Shown here: positions 54,587 to 64,000 of the stretch, one piece after another | How positions within the stretch are numbered: the first letter of the stretch is position 1 | Layout of the letters: each line of letters opens with the position of its first letter | From: Xenorhabdus mauleonii | GTDB taxonomy: Bacteria; Pseudomonadota; Gammaproteobacteria; Enterobacterales; Enterobacteriaceae | Length of the DNA stretch: 64,000 nucleotides | Assembly: GCF_900113945.1 (NCBI RefSeq) | Contig: NZ_FORG01000001.1 | Span: forward strand, 186,001-250,000 | Reading direction: 5' to 3' | The notes under the pieces: model-generated | The model's input: the letters and a program-made list of their open reading frames with translations, nothing else | Databases searched by the model: none | Told to the model about the DNA's origin: nothing | Program-made: the position numbers and the translations under genes

Positions 54587-56167
54587 ATGGAATGGATCGC
54601 TGATCCTACGATATGGGCCGGCCTGGCTACTCTTATCGTTTTAGAAATAGTTCTCGGAATTGACAACTTAATATTTATTGCCATATTGGCAGATAAGCTT
54701 CCCGAAAAATACAGAGATAAAGCTCGCTTGACAGGCCTTTCCTGTGCCCTTGTCATGAGGATATTGTTGCTCTTTAGCTTATCTTGGCTCGTCTCTCTGA
54801 CCAATCCATTGGTTACCCTATGGGAACACCCTTTCAGCGCCCGTGATTTAATTATGCTGATAGGTGGTATCTTCCTGCTGTTTAAAGCCACAATGGAACT
54901 GAATGAACGCCTGGAAGGGAAAGCCTTGCACACCAATCAACAAAGGAAAGGAGCGGGTTTTTGGGCGGTTGTCGTACAAATTATTGTCTTAGATGCGGTA
55001 TTTTCATTAGATTCTGTTATTACCGCAGTAGGCATGGTCGAACATATTGGCATCATGATTGCCGCTGTTATCATCGCCATGATCCTAATGATATGGGCCA
55101 GTAAGCCGCTGACAAAATTTGTCAATGCGCATCCCACCATTGTTATCTTGTGTCTCAGCTTCCTGCTGATGATCGGTTTCAGCTTAGTTGCAGAAGGCTT
55201 CGGTTATCATATTCCGAAAGGCTATCTCTATGCTGCCATCGGTTTTTCTATCATGATAGAAGCACTGAACCAGTTCGCCCAATTCAATCGTCGCAAGTTC
55301 TTAAGTGCTTCCCGCTCCCTGCGCGAAAGGACGGCAGAAGCTGTTCTTCACATTTTGAATGGTAAACGTGAAAATGCGGCACTGGACAATCATACTTCCA
55401 GCCTGATTGCAGATAATGAGGATAATAAAGAAGTTTTTGAGCCTCAGGAACGCCAGATGATCGCACGGGTGCTCAGTATGGCACAGCGTACTGTCAGTAG
55501 TATCATGACCTCACGTCATGACGTGATTTATCTTGATGTTCACTCTCCTGCGGAAAAATTGACTACATTGCTGGAACAAAAACCCCATACCCGAATTGTC
55601 GTCACTGATGAACAAACCAGTGATGAACCTCTCGGTGTGGTGCATGTCATTGATCTCCTTAATCAGCAATTGACACACAATACTTTCGATTTAAGCAAGT
55701 TAGTGCAACAACCACTGATTTTCCCTGAATCACTCTCCTTGCTGCAAGCGCTGGAACAGTTCCGTCAGGCGCAGACTCACTTTGCCTTTGTCGTTGATGA
55801 ATTTGGCTCTGTTGAAGGTGTTGTAACAGTGACTGACGTGATGGAAACCATTACCGGCAATTTGCCTGTAGGCAGTGGTGAACTCGATGCACGACATGAT
55901 ATTCAGGTCATGGACGATGGTTCTTGGATTGCCAATGGGTTTATGCCACTGGAAGATTTGGTGCTTTACGTGCCATTGCCATTGGATGAAAAACGTGAAT
56001 ACCAGACACTGGCGGGCCTGCTGATGGAACATCTTCAACATATTCCACAGCAAGGTGAGCAACTGAGGATTGGTGATTATCTGTTTGAACCGCTGGAAAT
56101 TACCAGCCACCGAATCAATAAAGTAAAAATCACTTCGCTGATAATCGAAGAGGAATTGGAAGCTTAA
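54587..56167 (+). CDS. yegH: TerC/CBS/CorC-domain membrane protein YegH
   Basis: A 526-residue inner-membrane protein. A TerC-like domain of about seven helices (1-215, with [20 protein letters not shown] and [21 protein letters not shown]) is followed by a pair of CBS domains (about 300-425, [39 protein letters not shown]) and a CorC/HlyC transporter-associated domain at the C-terminus. It matches E. coli YegH better than YoaE. A role in metal homeostasis has been proposed for the family but is not settled. A strong terminator follows. Confidence 0.92.
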   Translation: MEWIADPTIWAGLATLIVLEIVLGIDNLIFIAILADKLPEKYRDKARLTGLSCALVMRILLLFSLSWLVSLTNPLVTLWEHPFSARDLIMLIGGIFLLFKATMELNERLEGKALHTNQQRKGAGFWAVVVQIIVLDAVFSLDSVITAVGMVEHIGIMIAAVIIAMILMIWASKPLTKFVNAHPTIVILCLSFLLMIGFSLVAEGFGYHIPKGYLYAAIGFSIMIEALNQFAQFNRRKFLSASRSLRERTAEAVLHILNGKRENAALDNHTSSLIADNEDNKEVFEPQERQMIARVLSMAQRTVSSIMTSRHDVIYLDVHSPAEKLTTLLEQKPHTRIVVTDEQTSDEPLGVVHVIDLLNQQLTHNTFDLSKLVQQPLIFPESLSLLQALEQFRQAQTHFAFVVDEFGSVEGVVTVTDVMETITGNLPVGSGELDARHDIQVMDDGSWIANGFMPLEDLVLYVPLPLDEKREYQTLAGLLMEHLQHIPQQGEQLRIGDYLFEPLEITSHRINKVKITSLIIEEELEA

Positions 56168-56196
56168 TCCTTCATTTCTAATATTAATTATCTAAT

Positions 56197-56223
56197 AAAA
56201 AACCGGCATAAGTCCGGTTTTTT
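56197..56223 (+). terminator. yegH terminator
   Basis: AAAAAACCGG (56197-56206) pairs with CCGGTTTTTT (56214-56223), followed by more T. Confidence 0.9.
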
Positions 56224-56419
56224 TTATTCCCATAAGTTTTATCCCCTGGACTTAATTTTTAGCATATTGGTTCACCACTCCCCTAAGTACAATGATCCCA
56301 TTCAGTAGCCGTTAGCGGAGATGTCGCCCCGCCTTCATATGCCCAGAAACTTTACCGTAAGTTTCCTATGGCTGAGTTAGCAATACATTTATTTTTTGTT
56401 AATAACATGAGGGTATTAT

Positions 56420-59400
56420 ATGAGTACGAAATATTTTTCACTATTGACACAAGCTGGTACAGATAAACTGAAAAAAGCGGCTTCATCGGGTATGAAACTC
56501 GAAATTACCCACATGGCTGTCGGTGATGGTAATGGCAATTTACCCACACCTGACGCCAATCAATCCCAACTGGTAAATGAACAATACCGCGCTGAAATTG
56601 ATTCCCTGACTATTGATCCTAACAATCATAACCTCATTATTACTGAGCATTTTATTCCTGAAGGAAATGGCAATTGGTGGGTGCGTGAAATCGGCCTATT
56701 CGACAAAGAAGGGACACTGATTGCCATCGGCAACTGTGGGGAGATTTACAAGCCAGAATCTCTGGAGCAAATGGTCCGCATGACTCTGGCGGTTGACGAT
56801 CACAGCCAGATGGAATGGATAGGCTTGATTTCTGGCATCGCAACCCGTCAATACGTCAGGAATAAAATCAAAGATCACGCAGACAGCCGCAATCACCCTG
56901 ACGCAACTTTAAAAGAGAAAGGATTGGTTGCACTCAGCAATGATATCAATAGCAACAACGAAACACATGCAGCAACACCAAAAGCCGTAAAAACAGCATA
57001 TGAATTAGCTGACAAGGCCTATAAATTAGCCGAGACAGTCGTCTCTACCGACAAATATGTTCCATTGACGCGCAAGATCAACGGTAAGGAACTGATTCAC
57101 GATGTCGAACTGGCTGCCGCTGATGTCAATGCCTACAACAAACAGGAAACAGACGGCCTAATCCAGCCTGTGAAAGTGCAGGCCGAAGATGCCATGAAAT
57201 TGGCAGAAACCGCCAAGAAAAACGCGGAAATCGCCGTTATACAGGTTGAAAAAAAAGTACCATTAACGCGCAAAATCAACGGCAAAGAACTGGTTAATGA
57301 TATCGAACTGACTGCCGCTGACGTCCATGCCTACAGCAAGCAGGAAACAGATGACTTGCTCCAACCTGTCAGAGCATTATCCGAAGATGCCATGCAATTG
57401 GCTGTTACAGCCAATAACAATGCAACAACAGGCATTGATAATGCAACGAAAGCCATTAATGACGTGACAACTACCATTGATGAAATGAAAGTCGCTCTTG
57501 CTGGCAAAGTTCCGTTAACCCGAAAAATCAACGGCAAAGAACTGGTTGACGATGTCGAACTGACTGCCACTGACGTCCATGCCTACAGCAAGCAGGAAAC
57601 CGACAATTTAATCCAGCCGGTGAAAGTGCAGGCCGAAGATGCCATTAAACTGGCGGAAACGGCGAAGCAAAGCGCGGAAAATGCCGTTAAGCTGGCTGAG
57701 AAAAAAGTCCCATTAACGCGTAAAATCAACGGGAAAGAACTGGTTGACGATGTCGAACTGACTGCCACTGACGTCCATGCCTACAGCAAGCAGGAAACCG
57801 ACAGTTTAATCCAGCCGGTGAAAGTGCAGGCCGAAGATGCCATGAAACTGGCGGAAACGGCGAAGCAAAGCGCGGAAAATGCCGTTAAGCTGGCTGAGAA
57901 AAAAGTCCCATTAACGCGTAAAATCAACGGTAAAGAACTGATTGACGATGTCGAACTGACTGCCACTGACGTCCATGCCTACAACAAGCAGGAAACCGAC
58001 AATTTAATCCAGCCGGTGAAAGTGCAGGCCGAAGATGCCATGAAACTGGCGGAAACAGCGAAGCAAAGCGCGGAAGATGCCGTTAAGCTGGCTGAGAAAA
58101 AAGTCCCATTAACGCGTAAAATCAACGGGAAAGAACTGGTTGACGATGTCGAACTGACTGCCACTGACGTCCATGCCTACAACAAGCAGGAAACCGACAA
58201 TTTAATCCAGCCGGTGAAAGTGCAGGCCGAAGATGCCATGAAACTGGCTGAGAAAAAAGTCCCATTAACGCGTAAAATCAACGGTAAAGAACTGATTGAC
58301 GATGTCGAACTGACTGCCACTGACGTCCATGCCTACAACAAGCAGGAAACCGACAATTTAATCCAGCCGGTGAAAATGCAGGCCGAAGATGCCATGAAAC
58401 TGGCGGAAACGGCGAAGCAAAGCGCGGAAGATGCCGTTAAACTGGCTGAGAAAAAAGTCCCATTAACGCGCAAAATCAACGGTAAAGAACTGGTTAATGA
58501 TGTCGAACTGACTGCCGCTGACATCCATGCCTACAGCAAGCAGGAAACCGACAATTTAATCCAGCCGGTGAAAGTGCAGGCCGAAGATGCCATGAAACTG
58601 GCGGAAACGGCTAATAGCAATGCGACAACAGGCATTGATACTGCAACAAAAGCCATTAACGAAATGAAAGCCGCTATTGCTGGCAAAGTTCCGTTAACCC
58701 GAAAAATCAATGGAAAGGAATTGACTAACGATATCGAACTGACCGCCTCTGATCTTCATGTTTACACGACAGAAGAAGTTGATGGTTTTATTGACGACGT
58801 TAGAAATCTAGCCCATGAAGCCAATAATAATGCCAACGGTCGAGTTCCAATGGGCCGTAAAGTGAATGGCAAGGCGCTCTCTTCAGATATTGAACTCGCC
58901 GCATCTGATATAGGAACTTATACCAAAACCGAAATTGATATTAAAGTCGACAATGTTGAGGCGAAGGCTAAAGAAGCCAATAACAATGCCAACAGTCGAG
59001 TTCCCATGGAGCGTACAGTCAATGGCAAAGCGCTCTTATCAGATATTAAACTTGTCGCATCCGATGTGGGTGCTTATACCAGAACAGAAGTCGATACACG
59101 TATCAACAAGGTGGAGGTATTAGCCAGCAATGCCAATGGCAACGCCAATGGACGTCTGGAGAAAAACCAGAATGGTGCGGATATTCCAGATAAACAAGCC
59201 TTTGTCAGAAATATAGGCTTGGGTGATCTAGTTGGGTTGGATATCACATCCAGTCTAATCGGAGTTGAACATACTATCGTCAGGCTGGGCGAAATATTCA
59301 TGATAAACGGGTTAATAAAGGACACCAAAGCTATTGCAAAATTCAATATTTCTGAAATTGGCGGTGTAACTTACTACACAAATTTCTACCAAATTACACT

Positions 59401-59614
59401 TCCCATGACCTTGCCGAATGGCATCATCTCATGTCATGCAAGTATCGTTGGGGATAACTTCGATAATCAAAAACCCGGTATTCTGGCCGATGTTAAAACA
59501 CAACGAAATAATGCAAACGGAATGGGGTTGTCGAAAGATACTCTGACAATATCAGTCACGACCCCACATTTAGACTGGATACCCTATTTTTATTATCAGG
59601 TTGTCGGGTATTAG
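56420..59614 (+). CDS. Orphan P2-type phage tail fibre protein with 11 internal repeats
   Basis: A 1064-residue structural protein. Residues 1-150 are a tail-collar fibre N-terminal domain of the P2 gpH kind (MSTKYFSLLTQAGTDKL, HMAVGDGNG, WVREIGLFDKEGTLIAIGN). A short fibre repeat follows (KGLVALSNDINSN, HAATPKAVKTAYELA). Residues 214-912 hold 11 repeats starting VPLTRKINGKEL or a variant, each with AYxKQETD and an alanine-rich coiled segment. The last 150 residues are unique and should be the receptor-binding tip. GAGGG precedes ATG 56420. No baseplate, chaperone or integrase gene is adjacent; the neighbours are yegH and dcuC. It may serve a phage-tail bacteriocin encoded elsewhere (inference). 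Confidence 0.88.
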   Translation: MSTKYFSLLTQAGTDKLKKAASSGMKLEITHMAVGDGNGNLPTPDANQSQLVNEQYRAEIDSLTIDPNNHNLIITEHFIPEGNGNWWVREIGLFDKEGTLIAIGNCGEIYKPESLEQMVRMTLAVDDHSQMEWIGLISGIATRQYVRNKIKDHADSRNHPDATLKEKGLVALSNDINSNNETHAATPKAVKTAYELADKAYKLAETVVSTDKYVPLTRKINGKELIHDVELAAADVNAYNKQETDGLIQPVKVQAEDAMKLAETAKKNAEIAVIQVEKKVPLTRKINGKELVNDIELTAADVHAYSKQETDDLLQPVRALSEDAMQLAVTANNNATTGIDNATKAINDVTTTIDEMKVALAGKVPLTRKINGKELVDDVELTATDVHAYSKQETDNLIQPVKVQAEDAIKLAETAKQSAENAVKLAEKKVPLTRKINGKELVDDVELTATDVHAYSKQETDSLIQPVKVQAEDAMKLAETAKQSAENAVKLAEKKVPLTRKINGKELIDDVELTATDVHAYNKQETDNLIQPVKVQAEDAMKLAETAKQSAEDAVKLAEKKVPLTRKINGKELVDDVELTATDVHAYNKQETDNLIQPVKVQAEDAMKLAEKKVPLTRKINGKELIDDVELTATDVHAYNKQETDNLIQPVKMQAEDAMKLAETAKQSAEDAVKLAEKKVPLTRKINGKELVNDVELTAADIHAYSKQETDNLIQPVKVQAEDAMKLAETANSNATTGIDTATKAINEMKAAIAGKVPLTRKINGKELTNDIELTASDLHVYTTEEVDGFIDDVRNLAHEANNNANGRVPMGRKVNGKALSSDIELAASDIGTYTKTEIDIKVDNVEAKAKEANNNANSRVPMERTVNGKALLSDIKLVASDVGAYTRTEVDTRINKVEVLASNANGNANGRLEKNQNGADIPDKQAFVRNIGLGDLVGLDITSSLIGVEHTIVRLGEIFMINGLIKDTKAIAKFNISEIGGVTYYTNFYQITLPMTLPNGIISCHASIVGDNFDNQKPGILADVKTQRNNANGMGLSKDTLTISVTTPHLDWIPYFYYQVVGY
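57059..59155 (+). repeat. Tandem repeat array within the tail fibre gene (period mostly 198 bp)
   Basis: Eleven units. The central ones start at 57509, 57707, 57905, 58103, 58259 and 58457. Units 3-7 are almost identical at the DNA level with a 198-bp period, except unit 6 (58103-58258), which is 156 bp. Units 2 and 8 carry a longer linker with TTGID. Units 9-11 are shorter and divergent (VPMGRKVNGKAL). Confidence 0.95.
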
Positions 59615-59662
59615 TAGAAAATTGGTAACTTATTGATAATTAATTGATAGAAATAAGGGTTA

Positions 59663-59694
59663 AATCAGGTGATCGCTGAAGCGATCACCTGATT
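59663..59694. terminator. Perfect 15-bp hairpin between tail fibre gene and dcuC
   Basis: AATCAGGTGATCGCT and AGCGATCACCTGATT face each other with a minimal loop. The run of T on the minus strand beyond it suggests it ends dcuC transcription; it may work in both directions. Confidence 0.75.
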
Positions 59695-59716
59695 AAGCTG
59701 ACTCAGATAGCAAAAC

Positions 59717-61075
59717 CTACAAATAAACCGGTACCAAAATCTCAGTTGCGATAATCACAACCAGCAACCCCACCAATACTGGCACTGAAGTTCGTTTCAC
59801 CACTTCCATCGGGGAAATCTTCGCCATTCCTGCAACCGCTACCACAACACCGGAAACCGGGGATAAAGTACGCCCAAGATTGGAAGCCTGTAACATCGGG
59901 ATCGCCAAGTATGCCGGATTAGCACCCATTTGCCCCGCCAAGCGCGGAATTAACTCAACAAACGCGTAAAACGGCGCATTACCTGAGCCAGTCGTCATAG
60001 CAGCCAGCATCGTAATAATTACCAGTGCGATCATCATCACGATTGCTCCGGAGCCAAAAGACTGTGCCATATCAATCAGGCCACTGATAAAGCCAATTGC
60101 ACTCAATCCCTGAGCAAATACTCCCGCAGCCACCAGCAAAATTACGACAGTTACAAACGCATCAGCCATACCACGGTAAGCCATTTCCAAACCGTCAAAA
60201 ACTTTCTTGGCACTAAAGCTGCGTATAAATTCAATCAATGCTGCCAGCATAATGCACATCACGATAATCGTTACGATATGCAGTTCAGGCCCCCACTTAC
60301 CATCAAACACCAAGACACCAATCACAGGCGTAAATGGCAAAATGGCATAGAAACCCGGTGCATTTGTGGTAATTTCTTTCACATCCAGCATTTCTGTTTT
60401 TATATTTTCCCGTCTATCCAGATAACGCTGCCAAAAGAAATGTGTCATTGCCATTGCTGCGATGGCAGCGATAGAAATTGGTAAGGTTGTTTTGAATGCA
60501 AAATCAATCAACGGCATATTTGATGCCTGAGCAGCCAGTATCACATCTCCTGAAGTCGGCGCCAGAATAATTGCCGCAGGCGATGCACAAATCGCTGCCG
60601 CCGCGCCTCTGCTGATCCCGACATTAACCATCACCGGAAATAGAGTCGCCATCAGCAATACACCCAATCCCGTAGCGGAAGAAACAGCCAGAGACATCAG
60701 ACACGCTATGATATAAGCTGCCACCATCAACAAATAAGGTGAATTGATCATCTGCAATGGACGTGACGCGATTTTAGCCACCACGTCGTTTGCCCCAATA
60801 TGAGTCATATAAGCCGCAAAGCCACACAACATCATAATCATCAAGCCAAGATCACCACTACGGCTCATTAGCAAGAATTTTATATATTCGATGATATCTG
60901 TTGCCTGCCAGCCTGTAGATGTCATGCTGGCAGGTAAAACGCTTTTTCCCATTAATACACAGGCGATCAATAACAATAAACCGCCAACCATCAATACCCC
61001 TGTCGCAGAATAACCTTTAATTATGTAGTATCCCACTGCGATGGTTACTACAACACCAATCAAAAGCTCTAACAT
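59717..61075 (-). CDS. dcuC: Anaerobic C4-dicarboxylate transporter DcuC
   Basis: Inner-membrane carrier that exports succinate, or exchanges it for fumarate, during fermentation. The 452 residues form about 12 helices and follow E. coli DcuC (461) closely: MIMMLCGFAAYMTHIGANDVV, CLMSLAVSSATGLGVLLMATLFPVMV split over two helices, SPAAIILAPTSGDVILAAQAS, TTGSGNAPFYAFVELIP and LGRTLSPVSGVVVAVAGMAK. The C-terminus is a few residues shorter than in E. coli. A candidate FNR site lies about 100 bp upstream. Confidence 0.95.
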   Translation of the reverse strand: MLELLIGVVVTIAVGYYIIKGYSATGVLMVGGLLLLIACVLMGKSVLPASMTSTGWQATDIIEYIKFLLMSRSGDLGLMIMMLCGFAAYMTHIGANDVVAKIASRPLQMINSPYLLMVAAYIIACLMSLAVSSATGLGVLLMATLFPVMVNVGISRGAAAAICASPAAIILAPTSGDVILAAQASNMPLIDFAFKTTLPISIAAIAAMAMTHFFWQRYLDRRENIKTEMLDVKEITTNAPGFYAILPFTPVIGVLVFDGKWGPELHIVTIIVMCIMLAALIEFIRSFSAKKVFDGLEMAYRGMADAFVTVVILLVAAGVFAQGLSAIGFISGLIDMAQSFGSGAIVMMIALVIITMLAAMTTGSGNAPFYAFVELIPRLAGQMGANPAYLAIPMLQASNLGRTLSPVSGVVVAVAGMAKISPMEVVKRTSVPVLVGLLVVIIATEILVPVYL

Positions 61076-61172
61076 TTACCCTCTCTTTAGCTTATTTCTG
61101 AAACTTTGAGCTGTTTTTTTAATTTAAATGCATGATTAACATGCACTCTGCCCAAAATAAGCCAGAGATTTT

Positions 61173-61186
61173 ATGATATGTATCAA
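61173..61186. promoter_or_regulatory. Candidate FNR site upstream of dcuC
   Basis: ATGATATGTATCAA matches 9 of 10 fixed positions of TTGAT-N4-ATCAA. It is centred about 104 bp before the dcuC start codon. dcuC is FNR-activated in E. coli. No clear -10 element was found at the expected distance. Confidence 0.5.
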
Positions 61187-61258
61187 GGGAAAGTAGGTAT
61201 TTTTTGATTTAAGGAGGAAAAAATGCAAATTTCGAGCATAAATTGGTATATTATGCTG

Positions 61259-61286
61259 TAAATAGCGCCATTAATGGCGCTATTTA
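61259..61286. terminator. 28-bp perfect palindrome, probable asmA terminator
   Basis: TAAATAGCGCCATTAATGGC and its continuation to 61286 are perfectly self-complementary (12-bp stem around TTAA). It lies 40 bp downstream of the asmA stop on the minus strand. Confidence 0.75.
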
Positions 61287-61325
61287 CTATAGAGAAAGAA
61301 TGCAACGTGAACATTAAGGCGCACT

Positions 61326-63194
61326 TTATTTTCTATTCAACAGATCCCTTAACTTCTGGCGTTCTTCGCTACTGCTATTATTTTCCAGCCAATCTTTGAT
61401 TGATTTTTTGGCTTTTTTCTGCAATTCATCACGCAGTAAAGATTCTATATTCAGCCTATACTGTAGGCTATTCCAGTCACCATAAACCCTCAATGGGATT
61501 TTTAATTCCGACAATTGACGCACAAACTCGTTTTGTTTGCCCCATCCCTTTGTCAGTTGAACCTGTAGTGAAATATCAGTGTCTTGTTTCAGTAGATTCG
61601 CCTTACCCTGGCCTTGAATATTGAATATCTCTGAATTTGCTGCAATTGCACTAATATCAATATCGCCACGATTTACTCGCGCTTTCATGGAGATATTTTT
61701 TGCTTCAGTCACATCGCCTGTACTTGTAGGTTGGCTGACTTTATCTGTTACACGCGAAACAGATTGCTGGATCAGTTGGGGAATATTCAACCCTTCCAAA
61801 CGTGCATTCTTCAGATCAATGTTTAAGTTACCTTGCCAGTAATGGGATATGGCATATTCATCATAACCTTCCCCACCAAGTTCCCCGTTCAAGTTCAATT
61901 GACCATTGAATACGGATGGCAAGGCCAGCGCGGTTAATAAAGGTTTTAACTCAACTTGCTGCAAGAGTAGTTTTGTGTGCAACTTGGCCGGAACAGCTGT
62001 GGCATCAATTGTGGTCGGAAGTGCAAAATGCCCGCCAAGTACTTTGCCGCTTAGTTTTGCAATTTCTGTTATCCCTGCGTGATTCGAGGCTTTCAGGCCA
62101 AAATTATCGATATTCATGCCCTGATAGATGAATTTATCCGCAATGACAGAAACATCAGCATCAAAGCTTTTCAAAGAGGTCAGATCATAATTAGGCAGAG
62201 GAGATACTGAAGTCGCAATGACTGGTTTTGATGAATTATTTTCAATTCGATAATCATGTTGGGCTTTAGGGGTATTCTTGGAAAGAACATCCCATCCCAA
62301 TAGATTATCCAGATTCAACTTTGGTGAAGTCAGGTTGATGGTATATTGCGGCTTATCCTTCAATATAGCGGCAATATCCCCTTTCAACTCACTGTCATCA
62401 TTTATCGCCAGTGCCAGATTTTGCAATGAAAAAGATTTAGGTGAAGATTGGTATTTTACCGTGGCACTACCTGTTCCTTTAATCCCCTCAGAGGACGAAC
62501 CTATTCTTTTCAAATGATATTCAAAGGAATTTATATCAGCTGACACCTGACTTGGATAACCGGAAATATCCAAGGAAGCATTAAGTCCAAATGCCAATTC
62601 TTGCTGGTTTTGATTGATTTTACTGCTGAGTTCCATATCAACATGGTTTTGATCATGCTGTTCCAGCAACAAATTGATATCGCGCACATTTAACTGAGTA
62701 TGAGAGTCGGCTTGCCAAATAAGCAAACTATCCACTACTTTGATTTTGGCAATATCCAGTTTCCAAGCCTGATTATTTGCAGCTACCGGATAATGAATAT
62801 CACTTTCAGGTGCAATTGGGGCCGTTGCTTCTCTTTTTGGTTGGCTATCAGGCGTAAATCGCAAAACAGCCCCCTTTAGCATCACTTCCTTAACAGAAAG
62901 TTGGTGGGAAAGCAGCGGTAACAATTCCACATCCAAGCGCATATTTTCTGCCACAATAGCAGGTTTTTCGGCATCCTGAGCGGTCAGTGATATCTGCCCA
63001 GTCAGAATGCTCAATTTTGGCCAGACATGCCAACGCAAGTCATCCTGCAACACGAGATGGTAGCCACTCTTCTTTTGTACTTGCTTGACTATGTAACCAC
63101 GAAACTCATTAGGATTAACCAGTATGACCAACGCAGATAAGCCCATAACAATGACGACTAACAAAATAACGAGTGTCGTTAACAATCTTTTCAT
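61326..63194 (-). CDS. asmA: AsmA, outer-membrane assembly/lipid transport-related protein
   Basis: A 622-residue AsmA-family protein (E. coli 617). An N-terminal membrane anchor (residues about 5-27) is followed by a large periplasmic repeating beta-groove domain of the kind thought to move phospholipids between membranes. Family sequence is seen in VNPNEFRGYIVKQVQKKSGYHL split around residue 30, GQISLTAQDAEKPAIVAENM and the C-terminal NARLEGLNIPQLIQQSVSRV. It lies downstream of dcd on the same strand, the usual udk-dcd-asmA order. Confidence 0.93.
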   Translation of the reverse strand: MKRLLTTLVILLVVIVMGLSALVILVNPNEFRGYIVKQVQKKSGYHLVLQDDLRWHVWPKLSILTGQISLTAQDAEKPAIVAENMRLDVELLPLLSHQLSVKEVMLKGAVLRFTPDSQPKREATAPIAPESDIHYPVAANNQAWKLDIAKIKVVDSLLIWQADSHTQLNVRDINLLLEQHDQNHVDMELSSKINQNQQELAFGLNASLDISGYPSQVSADINSFEYHLKRIGSSSEGIKGTGSATVKYQSSPKSFSLQNLALAINDDSELKGDIAAILKDKPQYTINLTSPKLNLDNLLGWDVLSKNTPKAQHDYRIENNSSKPVIATSVSPLPNYDLTSLKSFDADVSVIADKFIYQGMNIDNFGLKASNHAGITEIAKLSGKVLGGHFALPTTIDATAVPAKLHTKLLLQQVELKPLLTALALPSVFNGQLNLNGELGGEGYDEYAISHYWQGNLNIDLKNARLEGLNIPQLIQQSVSRVTDKVSQPTSTGDVTEAKNISMKARVNRGDIDISAIAANSEIFNIQGQGKANLLKQDTDISLQVQLTKGWGKQNEFVRQLSELKIPLRVYGDWNSLQYRLNIESLLRDELQKKAKKSIKDWLENNSSSEERQKLRDLLNRK

Positions 63195-63256
63195 GACGTC
63201 CCCAGTCTCATGTCCACAAGATGACTATCCCTCAACAAAAAACTTCATCAGAAAAG

Positions 63257-63838
63257 CTAATCTTCGCTGATTCGGCTGCCTACGGCTCCTTGCTGATTTT
63301 TATATTTAGCATCCTGACGTCGGTTATAAGGCCGTTCAGCAGATCCTGAAAGCGGTTCAAAGCTCAATGCACCTATAACCATGCCTGGACGCAAGGCTAA
63401 GGGTAATTTGCCTGAATTGTAGAATTCCAGAACAATTTGCCCCTGCCAACCCGGATCAATGCGGTGCGCAGTAACATGAACCATCAGGCCAAGGCGCGCC
63501 AAAGATGAACGCCCATCCAACCAGCCTACGACATTATCAGGTAATGTGACAGATTCCAGCGTCACAGCCAAAGCCAATTCTCCGGGATGGAGGAAAAAGG
63601 CTTCCCCATCCGGTAATGTGATTTCATCGCTCATGACCCGATCAAGTGCTGCATTAACTTCAGCTTTGGGACCGCTTAAATCAATATAAGCAGCAGTATG
63701 ACCACGAAAAACGCGAAACTGATTCCCAAGGCACACATCGGCAGTTGCACCGTTAATACGTTCGACAGGAGGACGTGGAGTAATTACCAATTTACCTTCA
63801 TCTAGCCATTTAATAATGTCACGGTCACAGAGTCGCAT
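63257..63838 (-). CDS. dcd: dCTP deaminase
   Basis: Homotrimeric enzyme that deaminates dCTP to dUTP for thymidylate synthesis. It has 193 residues, identical in length to E. coli. Family segments are [76 protein letters not shown] and the catalytic glutamate in VLEFYNSG. udk lies 46 bp upstream on the same strand. Confidence 0.98.
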   Translation of the reverse strand: MRLCDRDIIKWLDEGKLVITPRPPVERINGATADVCLGNQFRVFRGHTAAYIDLSGPKAEVNAALDRVMSDEITLPDGEAFFLHPGELALAVTLESVTLPDNVVGWLDGRSSLARLGLMVHVTAHRIDPGWQGQIVLEFYNSGKLPLALRPGMVIGALSFEPLSGSAERPYNRRQDAKYKNQQGAVGSRISED

Positions 63839-63884
63839 TGTTTCCTCTCAAATACGATGATACTTATGAATGCCAGAAGGCATA

Positions 63885-64000
<116 letters not shown>

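Noticed and set aside
57059-59155. Long repeats in the tail fibre gene as a CRISPR or transposon array
   Set aside because: The repeats are in frame, translate to a consistent fibre motif and have no spacers or cas genes nearby.

Overview
The window is a chromosomal segment of a gamma-proteobacterium of the order Enterobacterales. Nearly every protein is a close relative of an Escherichia coli protein, and several E. coli gene neighbourhoods are preserved in pieces: pflB-pflA, serS-rarA-lolA-ftsK-lrp/trxB-cydDC-aat-infA, clpA-clpS/cspD, macAB-ybjD/lysO, artPIQM, rlmC-ybjN-ybjC/grxA-rybB-ybjG, dacC-gstB, yeeZ/hisLGDCBHAFI, gnd/yegH and asmA-dcd-udk. The AT-rich base composition, dispersed palindromic repeats with TATACCC-type ends, a P2-type tail fibre gene and decayed intergenic tandem repeats suggest the Morganellaceae, most likely Xenorhabdus and possibly Photorhabdus. 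That genus call is an inference; no rRNA gene is present to test it.

Layout. 1-2532: anaerobic pyruvate formate-lyase (5' end outside the window) and its activase. 2533-5721: a decayed accessory patch with a truncated isopropylmalate-synthase-like gene joined to the C-terminal half of an MFS transporter, a 56-codon reading frame, an intact TetR regulator behind an 18-bp palindrome, and about 700 bp of AT-rich sequence without a convincing gene. 5722-7674: two tandem BPSS1780-family membrane protein genes, the second frameshifted, each followed by a terminator and a copy of a 92-93 bp hairpin repeat. 7701-15376: serS, rarA, lolA, ftsK and lrp on the minus strand. 16055-21936: trxB, a MITE-like repeat, cydDC, aat and infA. 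22041-25242: clpA, clpS and cspD. 25378-31422: macB, macA and ybjD, with lysO divergent. 31651-34668: the artPIQM arginine importer. 34881-38554: rlmC, ybjN, ybjC, grxA, the sigma-E small RNA RybB and ybjG. 38555-43169: a 1.1-kb gap holding a possible 46-residue membrane protein, then sdaC, dacC and a gstB-like gene. 43173-51727: yeeZ and the complete histidine operon with its leader peptide and attenuator. 51987-56167: a yeaK-like deacylase, a 46-residue membrane protein, gnd and yegH. 56420-59614: an orphan tail fibre gene with 11 internal repeats. 59717-64000: dcuC, asmA, dcd and the end of udk.

How the genes work together. Anaerobic carbon metabolism (pflBA, dcuC with a candidate FNR site, and cydDC for cytochrome bd assembly), amino-acid uptake and export (artPIQM and lysO with candidate ArgR boxes, sdaC), amino-acid biosynthesis (his, attenuated by a six-histidine leader peptide), redox control (trxB, grxA), proteolysis (clpAS) and envelope maintenance (lolA, macAB, dacC, ybjG, asmA, rybB) make up a conserved core. 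The accessory material is limited to the 2.5-7.7 kb patch, the tail fibre gene, the repeats and the small membrane proteins. No CRISPR array, complete insertion sequence, integrase, tRNA or rRNA gene was seen.
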